The notes under the pieces: generated by a model
Told to the model about the DNA's origin: nothing
Databases searched by the model: none
What the model saw: the letters and a program-made list of their open reading frames with translations, nothing else
Shown: positions 26,855-35,694 of the stretch, piece by piece
How positions within the stretch are numbered: position 1 is the first letter of the stretch
Layout: every line of letters starts with the position of its first letter
Made by a program: the position numbers and the translations under genes
NCBI GenBank assembly: GCA_018268595.1
Contig: JAFDWH010000001.1
Span: 144,547 to 208,546 of the forward strand
Origin: Actinomycetota bacterium
GTDB lineage: Bacteria; Actinomycetota; Thermoleophilia; Solirubrobacterales; Solirubrobacteraceae
Length of the DNA stretch: 64,000 bases
Direction of reading: 5' to 3'

Positions 26855-29005
26855 TCACGTGTAGAACCAGACGAGCGTCACGAGCTGGCCGCCGACGCTC
26901 CACGCGACGAAGGCGGCGACCATCGCGACGCCGACGGCGCGGCCCCAGCGCTCTCCCGCCCCACGCGCGGCGATCGCGATCAGCACGCCGAACAGCGGCA
27001 GCAGCGGCAGCAGGTAGCGGCCCTGCACGATGTGCAGGATGTCGCGTCTGAGGTCTGCCGACAGCCCAACCAGCAGCAGCAGGCAGATCGCCATCGCGCC
27101 GTAGCCGAGCAGCTCGCGCCGGCGCCAGCGCAGCTCGCGCGGTTCGGCCGCGAGGAAGCGCAGCGCGAGCGCCGCGAACGCCAGCAGCGCGACCAAGGCG
27201 GCCCTGTACGCCCACGGCGGCAGCCACACCACCATCCAGCCGAACGTCCCGACGAACGACTTGAACAGCTGTTCGTAGCCGGGATGCGTGAGCGTCGTCG
27301 GCGACTGGAACGGCAGCCTCGGCAGGAACACCTGCCAGATGTAGCTGAGGTGACCCCACAGCCCCACGTGGCTTTCGGGCGCCGCCGGCCGACCGACCGC
27401 GAACGGCCGGTGCCACACGAGCGTCTCGAAGCCGACGCCGAGCGCGACCAGCAGACCGGCGGCCGCGGCGGCGGCGCCGACGAGACCCAGCAGACGACGG
27501 TCCCACGCGAGCGTCGTGCGGCGCGCGGCGAGCAGCAGCCCGAGCGCCGCCCCGGGCACGAGCCCGAAGAAGTTGACCTTCGTCAAGGCGCCGGCGGCGA
27601 TCAGCGCGCCGGCGGTCAGCGCGAGACGCGTCGTGAGGCCGCGGCGCCACGCGCACGCGACGCACAGGAACAGACCGGCCGAGAGCGCGTACAGCAGCGC
27701 GTCCGGGTTGACCCCGCCGGAGATGAAGCCGAGCATCGGCGCGAACGCGACGCCGAGGCCGCCGACCGTCCACGCCCACGGCCGCCCCGGCAGGCACTCG
27801 CGCACGAACAGGAAGCACAGCAGCGCCGTCGCGCCCGCGAGCAGCGCGGACAGCAGCCGCATCGCGACGATGCGGTCGAGCAGCGTCGATCCCCTCGCCA
27901 CGCGATACGGGATCGACTCGAGCGCGTAGTAGAGCGGCGGCTCGGGCTCGCGTTCGCCGGCCGGGATCGTCGCCTGGCGCGAGCTCGGCTGCCGGCCGTC
28001 GAGCGCGAGCTGGCGCTGCTGCACCGGCGTCCACGCCGCGGCGTGCAGCGTTCTGGCGGCCATGTCGCCAAAGCGCGCGTCGGCCATCGCGACCGTCTGC
28101 TCCTGCGAGAGCACGATCTCGCGCGGCTGGCTCGGCGGCTTGCCGGTCTCGCCCATGCTCTGCACGTAGGCGACGTGCGCGACCTCGTCCGGGACCTGGA
28201 ACGGCGGCGTGATGAACGACCACGCGCCCGCGTTGAGCGCCGCCACGCCGGCGACCGCGACCGCCGCCCAGCGGTGCTGCCCGTCCGTGACGAGCGTGCG
28301 CAGCACGAGGCCGCCGGCGAGCAGCAGCGCGGCGCCGACGAGCACGACGATCGCCCACGCGTTCCAGCACGGGTCCCAGAAGCCTGTGTGTCCCTGGCAC
28401 GTGCGTCGCGCGACGAGCGGCACGGACGCCCACCACGTCCTGCGGCCGCCTTCCATGTAGTCGACCGGGAGCGAGCTGCCGCCCGCCTGGCCGTCGATCG
28501 TCAGCGCCCCGGTCCCCGGCGGCGTCGGGCCGACCAGGAGGTCTGCCGGGGAGCGCATCGCGAGGCAGAGCTGGACGTCGACGCGTTCGCGCACGCTGCG
28601 CCCGACGGGTGCGCGGATCAGGCCCTGGGCGTCGCTCGCCACCACGCGCTCGACCAAGCGGCCGTCCTGACGCAACGTGACGACCGGCGGGGCCCTCGTG
28701 CTGCCGGGTATCTGCAGCAGCGCGGCGCCGGCCGGCAGCAGCTCCCATTCCTGGCACGCGGTGCTGCCGGCGGCGACCTGCTGGTCGCCCTGCACCCACA
28801 CGCCGTTCGTGCCGGCGCGGCGGAGGCCGGCGTGCGAGAGCAGCAGCGCGAGGCTCGCCGACAGTGCGAGCACCGCGAGCAGAGCGCAGATCAGCGCGGG
28901 GCGATCCCACCGCGGCGCTGCCCGCGGCGGCCGTCGCAGCGGCACACGCAGGAGTTGTCGCACCGCCTCGCGGCGGCTGCCGAGAACGGCCAAGCTTTCC
29001 CCCAT
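26855..29005 (-). CDS. DUF2142-family polytopic membrane protein
   Basis: A 716-residue integral membrane protein with about a dozen hydrophobic helices. After one N-terminal helix (residues 38-60) comes a 150-residue extracellular domain, then the multi-helix core containing PPFQVPDEVAHVAYVQS, a Pro-Asp-Glu-x2-His motif typical of DUF2142 and reminiscent of GT-C glycosyltransferases. GRYLLPLLPLFGVL near the end is also typical. A role in transferring lipid-linked sugars to surface molecules is inference. It stands alone on the minus strand between the beta-helix gene and pabC. Confidence 0.85.
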   Translation of the reverse strand: MGESLAVLGSRREAVRQLLRVPLRRPPRAAPRWDRPALICALLAVLALSASLALLLSHAGLRRAGTNGVWVQGDQQVAAGSTACQEWELLPAGAALLQIPGSTRAPPVVTLRQDGRLVERVVASDAQGLIRAPVGRSVRERVDVQLCLAMRSPADLLVGPTPPGTGALTIDGQAGGSSLPVDYMEGGRRTWWASVPLVARRTCQGHTGFWDPCWNAWAIVVLVGAALLLAGGLVLRTLVTDGQHRWAAVAVAGVAALNAGAWSFITPPFQVPDEVAHVAYVQSMGETGKPPSQPREIVLSQEQTVAMADARFGDMAARTLHAAAWTPVQQRQLALDGRQPSSRQATIPAGEREPEPPLYYALESIPYRVARGSTLLDRIVAMRLLSALLAGATALLCFLFVRECLPGRPWAWTVGGLGVAFAPMLGFISGGVNPDALLYALSAGLFLCVACAWRRGLTTRLALTAGALIAAGALTKVNFFGLVPGAALGLLLAARRTTLAWDRRLLGLVGAAAAAAGLLVALGVGFETLVWHRPFAVGRPAAPESHVGLWGHLSYIWQVFLPRLPFQSPTTLTHPGYEQLFKSFVGTFGWMVVWLPPWAYRAALVALLAFAALALRFLAAEPRELRWRRRELLGYGAMAICLLLLVGLSADLRRDILHIVQGRYLLPLLPLFGVLIAIAARGAGERWGRAVGVAMVAAFVAWSVGGQLVTLVWFYT

Positions 29006-29099
29006 CCGTTGCTGACACCTGCGGGCCCACGCGCGGTCCGTCGCGTGCGACGCGCCCTACGCCGTACCCCGATGAGGAAGCGATCCTAGCGACGTCAGC

Positions 29100-29864
29100 T
29101 CAATGACGCAAAACGTTTCGAGTCGGTTTGCGCCAAAACCAGCGCTCGGCAAGTTCCCCCGTCAGAGCGGGTGCCATCGCCTGGTCAGGAAGCGTGAGTC
29201 CGTCGATCGAGCGCACGGGCTCGATGCCGCGCACCGCGTTCGTCGCGAACGCCTCGCGCGCGTGAGAAAGCTCGGCGAGCGACAGCGGCGCCTCGCGCAC
29301 CGCCACCCCCAGCTCGCGCGCGAGCGCGATCAGCTCCGCCCGTCCCACGCCCGGCAGGATCGAGCCGTCGGCCGGCGGCGTGCGCAGGGCCCCGTCGGCA
29401 CCGAGCACGAACAGGTTCCCGCGGATCGTCTCGCGCACCGCGCCGTCGCGACCGACGAGCAGCGGAAGCGCCGGCGCGGTCTGCTCGTGCGCGGCGGCCA
29501 AGACGGCGCGGTCGACCCACTTGTGCGCCGCGGGCCAGTCGTCGAGCGTCACCGTCGTGAGGTCGATCGCGCCGGCCGCGCCCGGCAGCACCTCGGCGCG
29601 CTCGACCGGCTCGACGCGCGCGTCCACGCGCACGCGGCCGGCGTCGTCCGGCTGCGCGGTCACGCGCAGGCGCCCGAGCGCATGCCCGTGCGCGCGCTCG
29701 CGCGCGAGCCGGTGCGTCGCCGCCGGCAGCTCCGCCCCGTGCAGCGCGCGCACGCTGGCGGCGAGCCGCGCGAGGTGGGCGTCGAGCGCGATCGGGGCGC
29801 CGTCGACCACGAGCATCGTCGAGAAGACGCCCTGCCGGGGGTCTGGCGTGCGGCGGTTGCACAT
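29100..29864 (-). CDS. pabC: aminodeoxychorismate lyase (class IV PLP aminotransferase fold)
   Basis: A 254-residue PLP enzyme of fold type IV. The probable catalytic Lys is in AAHKWVDRAVL, and RETIRGNLFVLG, TPPADGSILPGVGR and FATNAVRGIEPV are the usual cofactor-binding segments. Its position divergent to a fused pabAB gene supports release of 4-aminobenzoate and pyruvate from aminodeoxychorismate in folate synthesis over branched-chain or D-amino acid transamination. A GATACT -10 (29875-29880) lies 10 bases before the ATG. Confidence 0.88.
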   Translation of the reverse strand: MCNRRTPDPRQGVFSTMLVVDGAPIALDAHLARLAASVRALHGAELPAATHRLARERAHGHALGRLRVTAQPDDAGRVRVDARVEPVERAEVLPGAAGAIDLTTVTLDDWPAAHKWVDRAVLAAAHEQTAPALPLLVGRDGAVRETIRGNLFVLGADGALRTPPADGSILPGVGRAELIALARELGVAVREAPLSLAELSHAREAFATNAVRGIEPVRSIDGLTLPDQAMAPALTGELAERWFWRKPTRNVLRH

Positions 29865-29896
29865 ACGCTGCGGGAGTATCCCGTCCGCGAGCCGCG

Positions 29897-32020
29897 ATGA
29901 AGACGCTGCTGATCGACAACCACGACTCGTTCACCTACAACCTCGCGCAGTTGCTGGCGCAGGTCAACGGCGAGCAGCCGCACGTCGTGCGCAACGACGA
30001 GGCGAGCTGGGAGCAGATCGCGCGGCTGCCGTTCGACAACGTGGTCCTCTCCCCCGGTCCCGGCCGGCCGGAGCGCACACGCGACTTCGGCGTCTGCGCA
30101 CAGGCGATCGCCGCGGCGGAGGTCCCGTTGCTCGGCGTCTGCCTCGGCCACCAGGGGATCGGCTGGCTGCACGGGGCGCGCGTCGTGCACGCGCCCGAGC
30201 CGATGCACGGCCGTATCAGCGCGGTGCTGCACGACGACGCGCCGCTGTTCGCCGGCATCCCACGCGAGTTCCAGGCGGTCCGCTACCACTCGCTGTGCGT
30301 CGAGCAGCCGCTGCCGGACGCGCTCCGGCCGCTTGCGTGGACGAGCGACGGCGTGCTGATGGCGCTCGCGCACCGCACGCGGCCGCTGTGGGGGGTGCAG
30401 TTCCACCCGGAGTCGGTCTGCGCCGAGCACGGCCGGCGGCTGCTGGAGAACTTCCGCGACCTGACGGCGGCGCACGGCGGCCGGGGCCGCCCGGCGACGG
30501 CGCGCGCGCCGCGCTCGCCCGCGCCGCCGCCGCAGCCGGCCGCCGCCGCGGAGCCGCGCCTGCGCCTGCTGCACGAGCGGATCGACGCGCCGGTCGACGC
30601 GGAGCGCGCGTTCGCCCACCTCTACGGCGGGCACCCGCAGGCGTTCTGGCTCGACAGCAGCCTGCGCGACGAGCGCGCGCGCTTCTCGTTCGCCGGCGCG
30701 ACCGGCGGCCCGCTGTCGGCGCTCGTCACGTACGACGTCGAGGCGGGGCGCGTGCGCGTCGAGCGCGACGGCGCAGTGGAGACGCACGGGGAGTCGATCT
30801 TCGACCACCTCGCGCGCGAGCTGCGGCGCCTGCGCACGCCCGCCGGCGCCGACGAGCTGCCGTTCGCGTTCGACGCCGGCTTCGTCGGCTACCTCGGCTA
30901 CGAGTGCAAGGCCGACTGCGGCGGCGCGGCGGCGCACGTCTCGCCGCTTCCGGACGCGGCGTTCGTGCTGGCCGATCGCCTGCTCGCGTTCGACAACCGC
31001 GAGCGCGCGACCTACGCGGTCTGCCTCGTCGCCGACGAGCCGGACGCCGTCGCCGAGGGAGCGCGCTGGCTGCGCGAGACGCGCGCGCAGCTGCTCGCGC
31101 TGCCGCCGCTCGGGCCGCCCGACGCCGCTCCCGCGGGCGAGCCGGCGCGCTTCGCGCTGCGCCGCCCGCGCGAGCGCTACCTCGAGCAGATCGCCGACTG
31201 CAAGCGGCACCTCGCCGACGGCGAGACGTACGAGCTGTGCCTCACGAACGCGATCGACGCCGACGCCGGCGAGGACCCGTTGACGCTCTACCGCCGGCTG
31301 CGCCGCGTCAACCCCGCCCCCTTCTCGGCCTACCTGCGCTTCGGCGACGTGGCCGTGCTGAGCTCCTCGCCCGAGCGCTTCGTGTCGGTCGGGCGCGACC
31401 GCTGGGCGGAGGCGAAGCCGATCAAGGGGACGACGCCGCGGGGCGCGACGCCGGCGCAGGACGCGCAGCTCGCCGAAGCGCTGCGCACGAGCGAGAAGAC
31501 GCGCGCCGAGAACCTGATGATCGCCGACCTGCTGCGCAACGACCTCGGGAGCGTGTGCGAGACCGGCACCGTGCACGTGCCCGACCTGATGCACGTCGAG
31601 CGCTACGAGACGCTCCACCAGCTCGTCACGACCGTGCGCGGGCTGCTGCGCGAGGGGCTCGACGCGGCCGACTGCGTGCGCGCGTGCTTCCCGCCCGGCT
31701 CGATGACGGGCGCGCCCAAGCAGCGCACGATGGAGCTGATCGACGCGCTGGAGGGCGAGGCGCGCGGCGTCTACGCCGGCGCGATCGGCTACTTCGGGCT
31801 CGGCGGCGGCTGCGACCTGAGCGTCGTGATCCGCACGATCGTGCTGGACGGCGCGCACGCGACGATCGGCGTCGGCGGAGCGATCGTGACGCAGTCGGAC
31901 GCCGACGACGAGTTCGAGGAGATCGTCCTGAAGGGGCTGGCGCCGCTGCGCGCGATCGACGAGCGGGTCGACGCGCGCGCGGCGTTGGCGGGGGCGACCG
32001 TTAGGCTGTCCGCCCCGTGA
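29897..32020 (+). CDS. pabAB: fused aminodeoxychorismate synthase PabA-PabB
   Basis: A 707-residue fusion. Residues 1-190 are a class I glutamine amidotransferase (IDNHDSFTYNLAQLL, LSPGPGRPE, nucleophile Cys in GVCLGHQGIG, and WGVQFHPESV). After an Ala/Pro-rich linker comes the chorismate-binding PabB part (GGHPQAFWLDSS, FGDVAVLSSSPERF, KPIKGTTPRG, ENLMIADLLRNDLG, FPPGSMTGAPK). It makes 4-amino-4-deoxychorismate from chorismate and glutamine. KPIKGT and the fusion favour PabAB over anthranilate synthase. Its stop overlaps the next gene's GTG as GTGA. Confidence 0.95.
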   Translation: MKTLLIDNHDSFTYNLAQLLAQVNGEQPHVVRNDEASWEQIARLPFDNVVLSPGPGRPERTRDFGVCAQAIAAAEVPLLGVCLGHQGIGWLHGARVVHAPEPMHGRISAVLHDDAPLFAGIPREFQAVRYHSLCVEQPLPDALRPLAWTSDGVLMALAHRTRPLWGVQFHPESVCAEHGRRLLENFRDLTAAHGGRGRPATARAPRSPAPPPQPAAAAEPRLRLLHERIDAPVDAERAFAHLYGGHPQAFWLDSSLRDERARFSFAGATGGPLSALVTYDVEAGRVRVERDGAVETHGESIFDHLARELRRLRTPAGADELPFAFDAGFVGYLGYECKADCGGAAAHVSPLPDAAFVLADRLLAFDNRERATYAVCLVADEPDAVAEGARWLRETRAQLLALPPLGPPDAAPAGEPARFALRRPRERYLEQIADCKRHLADGETYELCLTNAIDADAGEDPLTLYRRLRRVNPAPFSAYLRFGDVAVLSSSPERFVSVGRDRWAEAKPIKGTTPRGATPAQDAQLAEALRTSEKTRAENLMIADLLRNDLGSVCETGTVHVPDLMHVERYETLHQLVTTVRGLLREGLDAADCVRACFPPGSMTGAPKQRTMELIDALEGEARGVYAGAIGYFGLGGGCDLSVVIRTIVLDGAHATIGVGGAIVTQSDADDEFEEIVLKGLAPLRAIDERVDARAALAGATVRLSAP

Positions 32021-32961
32021 CTGCGCTCGTGACCGGCGGGGCCGGCTTCATCGGCTCGAACCTCGTCGACGCGCTGCTCGCGCAGGGCGAGCGCGTCGCC
32101 GTCGTCGACGACCTCTCGACCGGCCGCCGCGAGAACCTCGACGGCGCGCTCGCGGCGGGCGCCGTGCTGCACGAGCTCGACGTGACCGACGCGGCCGCGC
32201 TGCGCACGCTGATGGAGGCCGAGCGGCCGCAGGTCGTCTTCCACCTCGCCGCGCAGATCGACGTGCGGCGCTCCGTCGAGGATCCCGTCGCCGACGCGCG
32301 CATCAACGTCGAGGGCACGATCAACGTGCTGGCGGCGGCGCACGCGGCGGGCGTGCGGCGGGTCGTCTACTCGGCGACCGGCGGCGCCGTCTACGGCGAG
32401 GCCGAGCAGGTGCCGACGCCGGAGGACGCGCCCGAGCGCCCGCTCGCCCCCTACGGCCAGTCGAAGCTGGCGGGCGAGGGCTACTGCGGGCTGTTCGCGC
32501 GCCTGCACGGCCTCTCGACGATCGCGCTGCGCTACGCGAACGTCTACGGCCCGCGCCAGGACCCGCTCGGCGAGGGCGGCGTGATCGCGATCTTCTGCGG
32601 CTGCGTCGCCGAAGGGCGCACGCCGACGATCTTCGGCGACGGCGAGCAGACGCGCGACTTCGTCTACGTCGGCGACGTCGTCGCGGCGAACCTCGCCGCG
32701 GCCGCCTCGACGTTGACGGGCTCCTACAACGTCGGGACCGGCGTCGAGACGTCGGTCCTCGAGCTGGTGGAGACGCTCGACGCGCTCGAGCTGGGGCCGC
32801 CGCTCGCGCCCTGCCACGCGGACGAGCGCGCCGGCGAGGTGCGCCGCAGCTGCCTCGACGCGACGCGGCTGCGCGACGCGCTCGGCTGGTCGGCGGCGAC
32901 GTCGCTGGCCGACGGGCTGCGCCAGACGGTCGCCGCTATAGTGCCCGCCGGACCGTGCTAG
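32017..32961 (+). CDS. NAD-dependent epimerase/dehydratase (UDP-glucose 4-epimerase-like)
   Basis: A 314-residue extended SDR sugar-nucleotide epimerase: the NAD loop TGGAGFIGSNLVDALL at the start, the catalytic Ser region SATGGAVYGE, the catalytic YGQSK (Tyr-x3-Lys), and RYANVYGPRQDP. This profile is GalE-like, interconverting UDP-glucose and UDP-galactose, although UDP-xylose/arabinose enzymes are similar. The GTG start overlaps the pabAB stop. A TAGGCT -10-like box 9 bases before the GTG could give a separate transcript. The 3' end of the gene overlaps the SRP RNA promoter and first bases. Confidence 0.9.
   Translation: MTALVTGGAGFIGSNLVDALLAQGERVAVVDDLSTGRRENLDGALAAGAVLHELDVTDAAALRTLMEAERPQVVFHLAAQIDVRRSVEDPVADARINVEGTINVLAAAHAAGVRRVVYSATGGAVYGEAEQVPTPEDAPERPLAPYGQSKLAGEGYCGLFARLHGLSTIALRYANVYGPRQDPLGEGGVIAIFCGCVAEGRTPTIFGDGEQTRDFVYVGDVVAANLAAAASTLTGSYNVGTGVETSVLELVETLDALELGPPLAPCHADERAGEVRRSCLDATRLRDALGWSAATSLADGLRQTVAAIVPAGPC
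32937..32942 (+). promoter_or_regulatory. -10 box of the SRP RNA, inside the epimerase gene
   Basis: TATAGT lies about 8 bases before the predicted RNA 5' end and within the last codons of the epimerase coding region. No canonical -35 is evident. Confidence 0.6.
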
Positions 32962-33168
32962 GCGGGGAGGTAGCGGTGCCCTGTACCTGCAATCCGCTCT
33001 AGCAGGGCTGAATCCCCTCTCGAGGGGCGCCGGCTTCCGAGGCGGCGCGCTGCGTGGAGGCGTTGACGGCGAGGTCCCGCGCGGTGACGGCCCGCGAACC
33101 AGGTCAGGTCCGGAAGGAAGCAGCCTTAAACGGTCTCCGTCACGCGTAGCGGGAGTGCCTCGCCCGAG
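32950..33168 (+). ncRNA. ffs: signal recognition particle RNA, large (Alu-containing) bacterial type
   Basis: The 5' Alu domain is recognisable as CGTGCTAGGCGGGGAGGTAG followed by GGTGCCCTGTACCTGCAATC and CGCTCTAGCAGGGC, nearly identical in pattern to the Bacillus scRNA. The Ffh-binding domain IV signature GGTCAGGTCCGGAAGGAAGC lies within 33101-33125. Helix 5 is supported by CGAGGC (33038-33043) pairing with GCCTCG (33157-33162). The RNA scaffolds Ffh for targeting membrane proteins. Exact ends are estimates; the first bases overlap the epimerase stop. Confidence 0.95.
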
Positions 33169-33332
33169 CCGAAGCCGGTGGCGCGCTCGGGAACCCGCCT
33201 CGACGGAGGGTGCACGGTCCGAGCTTTGTCGCGCCATAGTGGGCCCGCGCCATAGGCGTGACGCCGCCCACGCACGTATGACATGGTGCCGGTTGAAGGA
33301 ATCCCCGTGTCCGGTCGATAGTAGGACGGAAG

Positions 33333-33578
33333 ATGAGCTCAGAGATCCGGAAGATCATCGCCGAGCACGCGCACCTCTCGGTCGACGTCGACTCGCTCGC
33401 CGATGACGCGAACCTCTACCAGGCCGGGATGACCTCGCACGCGAGCGTCAACCTGATGCTCGCGCTGGAGGACGCGTTCGACATCGAGTTTCCCGACAGC
33501 ATGCTGACGCGCAGCGTGTTCGAGAGCGTCGCGGCGATCGAGGCGGCGCTGACCCAGCTGCAGGCGGCGGCGGCATGA
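33333..33578 (+). CDS. acyl/aminoacyl carrier protein
   Basis: An 81-residue carrier protein with the phosphopantetheine attachment Ser at residue 35 in YQAGMTSHASVNLMLALED; the usual DSL is replaced by TSH, a form I associate with carrier proteins of the amino acid:[carrier protein] ligase systems. Helices before (SEIRKIIAEHAHL) and after (SVFESVAAIEAAL) fit the four-helix fold. It is the first gene of the 33.3-43.0 kb cluster and overlaps the next gene as ATGA. It presumably holds the aminoacyl thioester made by the ligase at 34750. Confidence 0.88.
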   Translation: MSSEIRKIIAEHAHLSVDVDSLADDANLYQAGMTSHASVNLMLALEDAFDIEFPDSMLTRSVFESVAAIEAALTQLQAAAA

Positions 33579-34747
33579 GCGTCGCGGTCGAGGCCGACCA
33601 GGCGTTCCTCGACGCGATCCGCCGGATCGCCGACGAGGCCGCCGCGCCGAACGCCGACTCCGTCGACCGCGAGGCCCGCTTCCCCGTCGAGGCGGTCGAC
33701 GCGCTGCGCGCCGAGCGCGCGCTGTCCGCGCTGATCCCGACCGAGCTGGGCGGCGGCGGCATCTCGTTCGAGGCGGTCGCGCAAGCGTGCTTCGAGCTCG
33801 GTCGCCGCTGCGGCGCGAGCGCGATGGTGTTCGCGATGCACCAGATCCAGGTCGCGACGATCGTGCGCCACCTCGACGGCTCCGACTGGTTCGAGGGCTA
33901 CCTGCGCAGCGTCGCCGACGAGCAGCGCCTGATCGCGTCGGTCACCTCGGAGGTCGGCACGGGCGGCGACATGGCCCGCTCGATCGCCGCCGTCGAGCCG
34001 AACGGCGACGGCCTCGGCCGCTTCGAGAAGCAGGCCCCCACGGTCAGCTACGGCCACCACGCCGACGACCTGCTGACGACGCTGCGCCGCTCGCCGGACG
34101 CCGAGCCCGGCGACCAGGTCTGCGTGCTCACGAGCAGAGACCAGCACGCGCTGGAGCCGACCGGCACGTGGGACCCGCTCGGGATGCGCGGGACCTGCTC
34201 GCCCGGCAACGTGGTGCGCGCCGAGTTCCCGCTCGAGCAGGTTCTGAGCGCTCCGTTCGCACAGCAGATGAACGAGTCGATGGTGCCGATCTCGCACGTC
34301 CTGTGGTCGCAGCTGTGGCTCGGGATCGCGACCGACGCGTTCGACCGCGCGCGCGCCTTCGTGCGCGCCGCCGCGAAGAGAACGCCGGGCGAGACGCCGC
34401 CGTCGGCGATCCGCCTGTCGGAGCTGATGAGCGAGCTGTCGCTGCTGCGCGCCGAGGTCGCGACCGGCCTGCGCGACTTCTGCGACGTGCCCGAGGACGA
34501 CCGCGCCCGGCTGTCGGAGATGAAGACGATCCTGCGCTTCAACAACCTCAAGATCGCCGCGTCCGAGCAGGCGCCGCGCGTCTGCCAGAAGGCGATGGCG
34601 GTGTGCGGCATCGTCGGCTTCAAGAACGACACGCCGTTCAGCGTCGGCCGCCATCTGCGCGACACGATGTCCGCCTGTCTGATGGTCGCCAACGAGCGCA
34701 TCCACAAGACGGACGCGACCCTGCTGCTGATCGCCAAGGACGTCTAG
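33575..34747 (+). CDS. acyl-CoA-dehydrogenase-like flavoprotein
   Basis: A 390-residue member of the acyl-CoA dehydrogenase superfamily: LIPTELGGGGISFEAVAQAC in the N-terminal helical domain, VTSEVGTGGDMARS and TWDPLGMRGTCS in the beta domain, and a helical C-terminal domain with AVCGIVGFKNDTPFSVGRHL. Since it lies between a carrier protein and an aminoacyl:carrier-protein ligase with overlapping or near-abutting ends, it probably oxidises a carrier-bound aminoacyl or acyl group in place of a CoA ester. The substrate is unknown. Confidence 0.85.
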   Translation: MSVAVEADQAFLDAIRRIADEAAAPNADSVDREARFPVEAVDALRAERALSALIPTELGGGGISFEAVAQACFELGRRCGASAMVFAMHQIQVATIVRHLDGSDWFEGYLRSVADEQRLIASVTSEVGTGGDMARSIAAVEPNGDGLGRFEKQAPTVSYGHHADDLLTTLRRSPDAEPGDQVCVLTSRDQHALEPTGTWDPLGMRGTCSPGNVVRAEFPLEQVLSAPFAQQMNESMVPISHVLWSQLWLGIATDAFDRARAFVRAAAKRTPGETPPSAIRLSELMSELSLLRAEVATGLRDFCDVPEDDRARLSEMKTILRFNNLKIAASEQAPRVCQKAMAVCGIVGFKNDTPFSVGRHLRDTMSACLMVANERIHKTDATLLLIAKDV

Positions 34748-34749
34748 CC

Positions 34750-35694
34750 GTGGCGGAGTACCGGCCGGGCGACGCGGAGCAGACCGCCTTCCTGCAGGAG
34801 CTGGTCGGCGCCGGCCTGCTGATCGAGAGCGGCATCCCGGGCGTCTACGGCCGCGGCGAGCAGTTCGAGCGCGTGCGCTGGGCGTTCGACCGGCTCGTGA
34901 CGCGCGCCGGCGACGGCGACGCGCCCGAGCGGATGGCGTTCCCGCCGGTGCTGCCGCGCAGACAGCTCGAGCGGATCGGCTACCTCAACTCGTTCCCGCA
35001 TCTCGCCGGCTCGCTGTTCTCGTTCGACGGCGACGAGGACCAGGCGGCCGAGCAGGCGGCGCGCGCGAGCCGCCACGAGGACTGGAGCGGGTTCCAGTCG
35101 CAGACCGACCTCGTGCTGACGCCGGCCGCCTGCTACCCGGTCTACCCGGCGGTCGCCGCGCGCGGCCCGCTGCCGCCCGGCGGCGTCACGGTCGACGCCG
35201 GCGGCTCGTACGTCTTTCGCAACGAGCCGAGCGGCGATCCGGCGCGCCTGCAGATGTTCCACCAGCGCGAGATCGTGCGGATCGGCGAGCCGGACGCGGT
35301 CGCCGCCTGGCGCGACACGTGGCGCGACCGCGCCGTCGCGCTGCTCCGCTCGGTCGGGCTCGACGCCGGCTTCGACGTCGCCAACGACCCGTTCTTCGGC
35401 CGCAGCGGCCGGCTGCTCGCGCGCAGCCAGCGCTCGCAGGAGCTGAAGTTCGAGGTGCTCGTGCAGATCGCCGGCCCGGAGCCGACCGCGGTGGCCTCCT
35501 TCAACTATCACCAGGACCACTTCTCCGGCACGTACGGGATCACGGTGCGCAACGGCGGCGGCGAGCCGCAGCCCGCGCACACCGCGTGCCTCGGCTTCGG
35601 CCTCGAGCGGATCACGCTCGCGCTGCTGCGCACGCACGGGCTCGACGTCGACGCGTGGCCGGCGACGGTGCGGGAGGAGCTGGCGCTCGCATGA
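34750..35694 (+). CDS. amino acid:[carrier protein] ligase (SerRS-like)
   Basis: A 314-residue class II aminoacyl-tRNA-synthetase-like protein lacking the tRNA-binding arm. Motif 2 is FRNEPSGDPARLQMFHQREI and motif 3 is LGFGLERITLALL. Cys128 (TPAACYPVY), Glu174 (HQREIV) and Cys280 (HTACLGFG) match the Cys/Glu/Cys zinc ligands of the homologues studied in Bradyrhizobium, which activate glycine or alanine and load it on a carrier protein instead of tRNA. The start is GTG, 2 bases after the previous stop. The amino acid is not deducible with confidence. Confidence 0.9.
   Translation: MAEYRPGDAEQTAFLQELVGAGLLIESGIPGVYGRGEQFERVRWAFDRLVTRAGDGDAPERMAFPPVLPRRQLERIGYLNSFPHLAGSLFSFDGDEDQAAEQAARASRHEDWSGFQSQTDLVLTPAACYPVYPAVAARGPLPPGGVTVDAGGSYVFRNEPSGDPARLQMFHQREIVRIGEPDAVAAWRDTWRDRAVALLRSVGLDAGFDVANDPFFGRSGRLLARSQRSQELKFEVLVQIAGPEPTAVASFNYHQDHFSGTYGITVRNGGGEPQPAHTACLGFGLERITLALLRTHGLDVDAWPATVREELALA

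Noticed and set aside
33171..33332. possible tRNA or further RNA gene after the SRP RNA
   Set aside because: No cloverleaf or known RNA signature could be made out; the stretch reads as a promoter region for the carrier protein gene.
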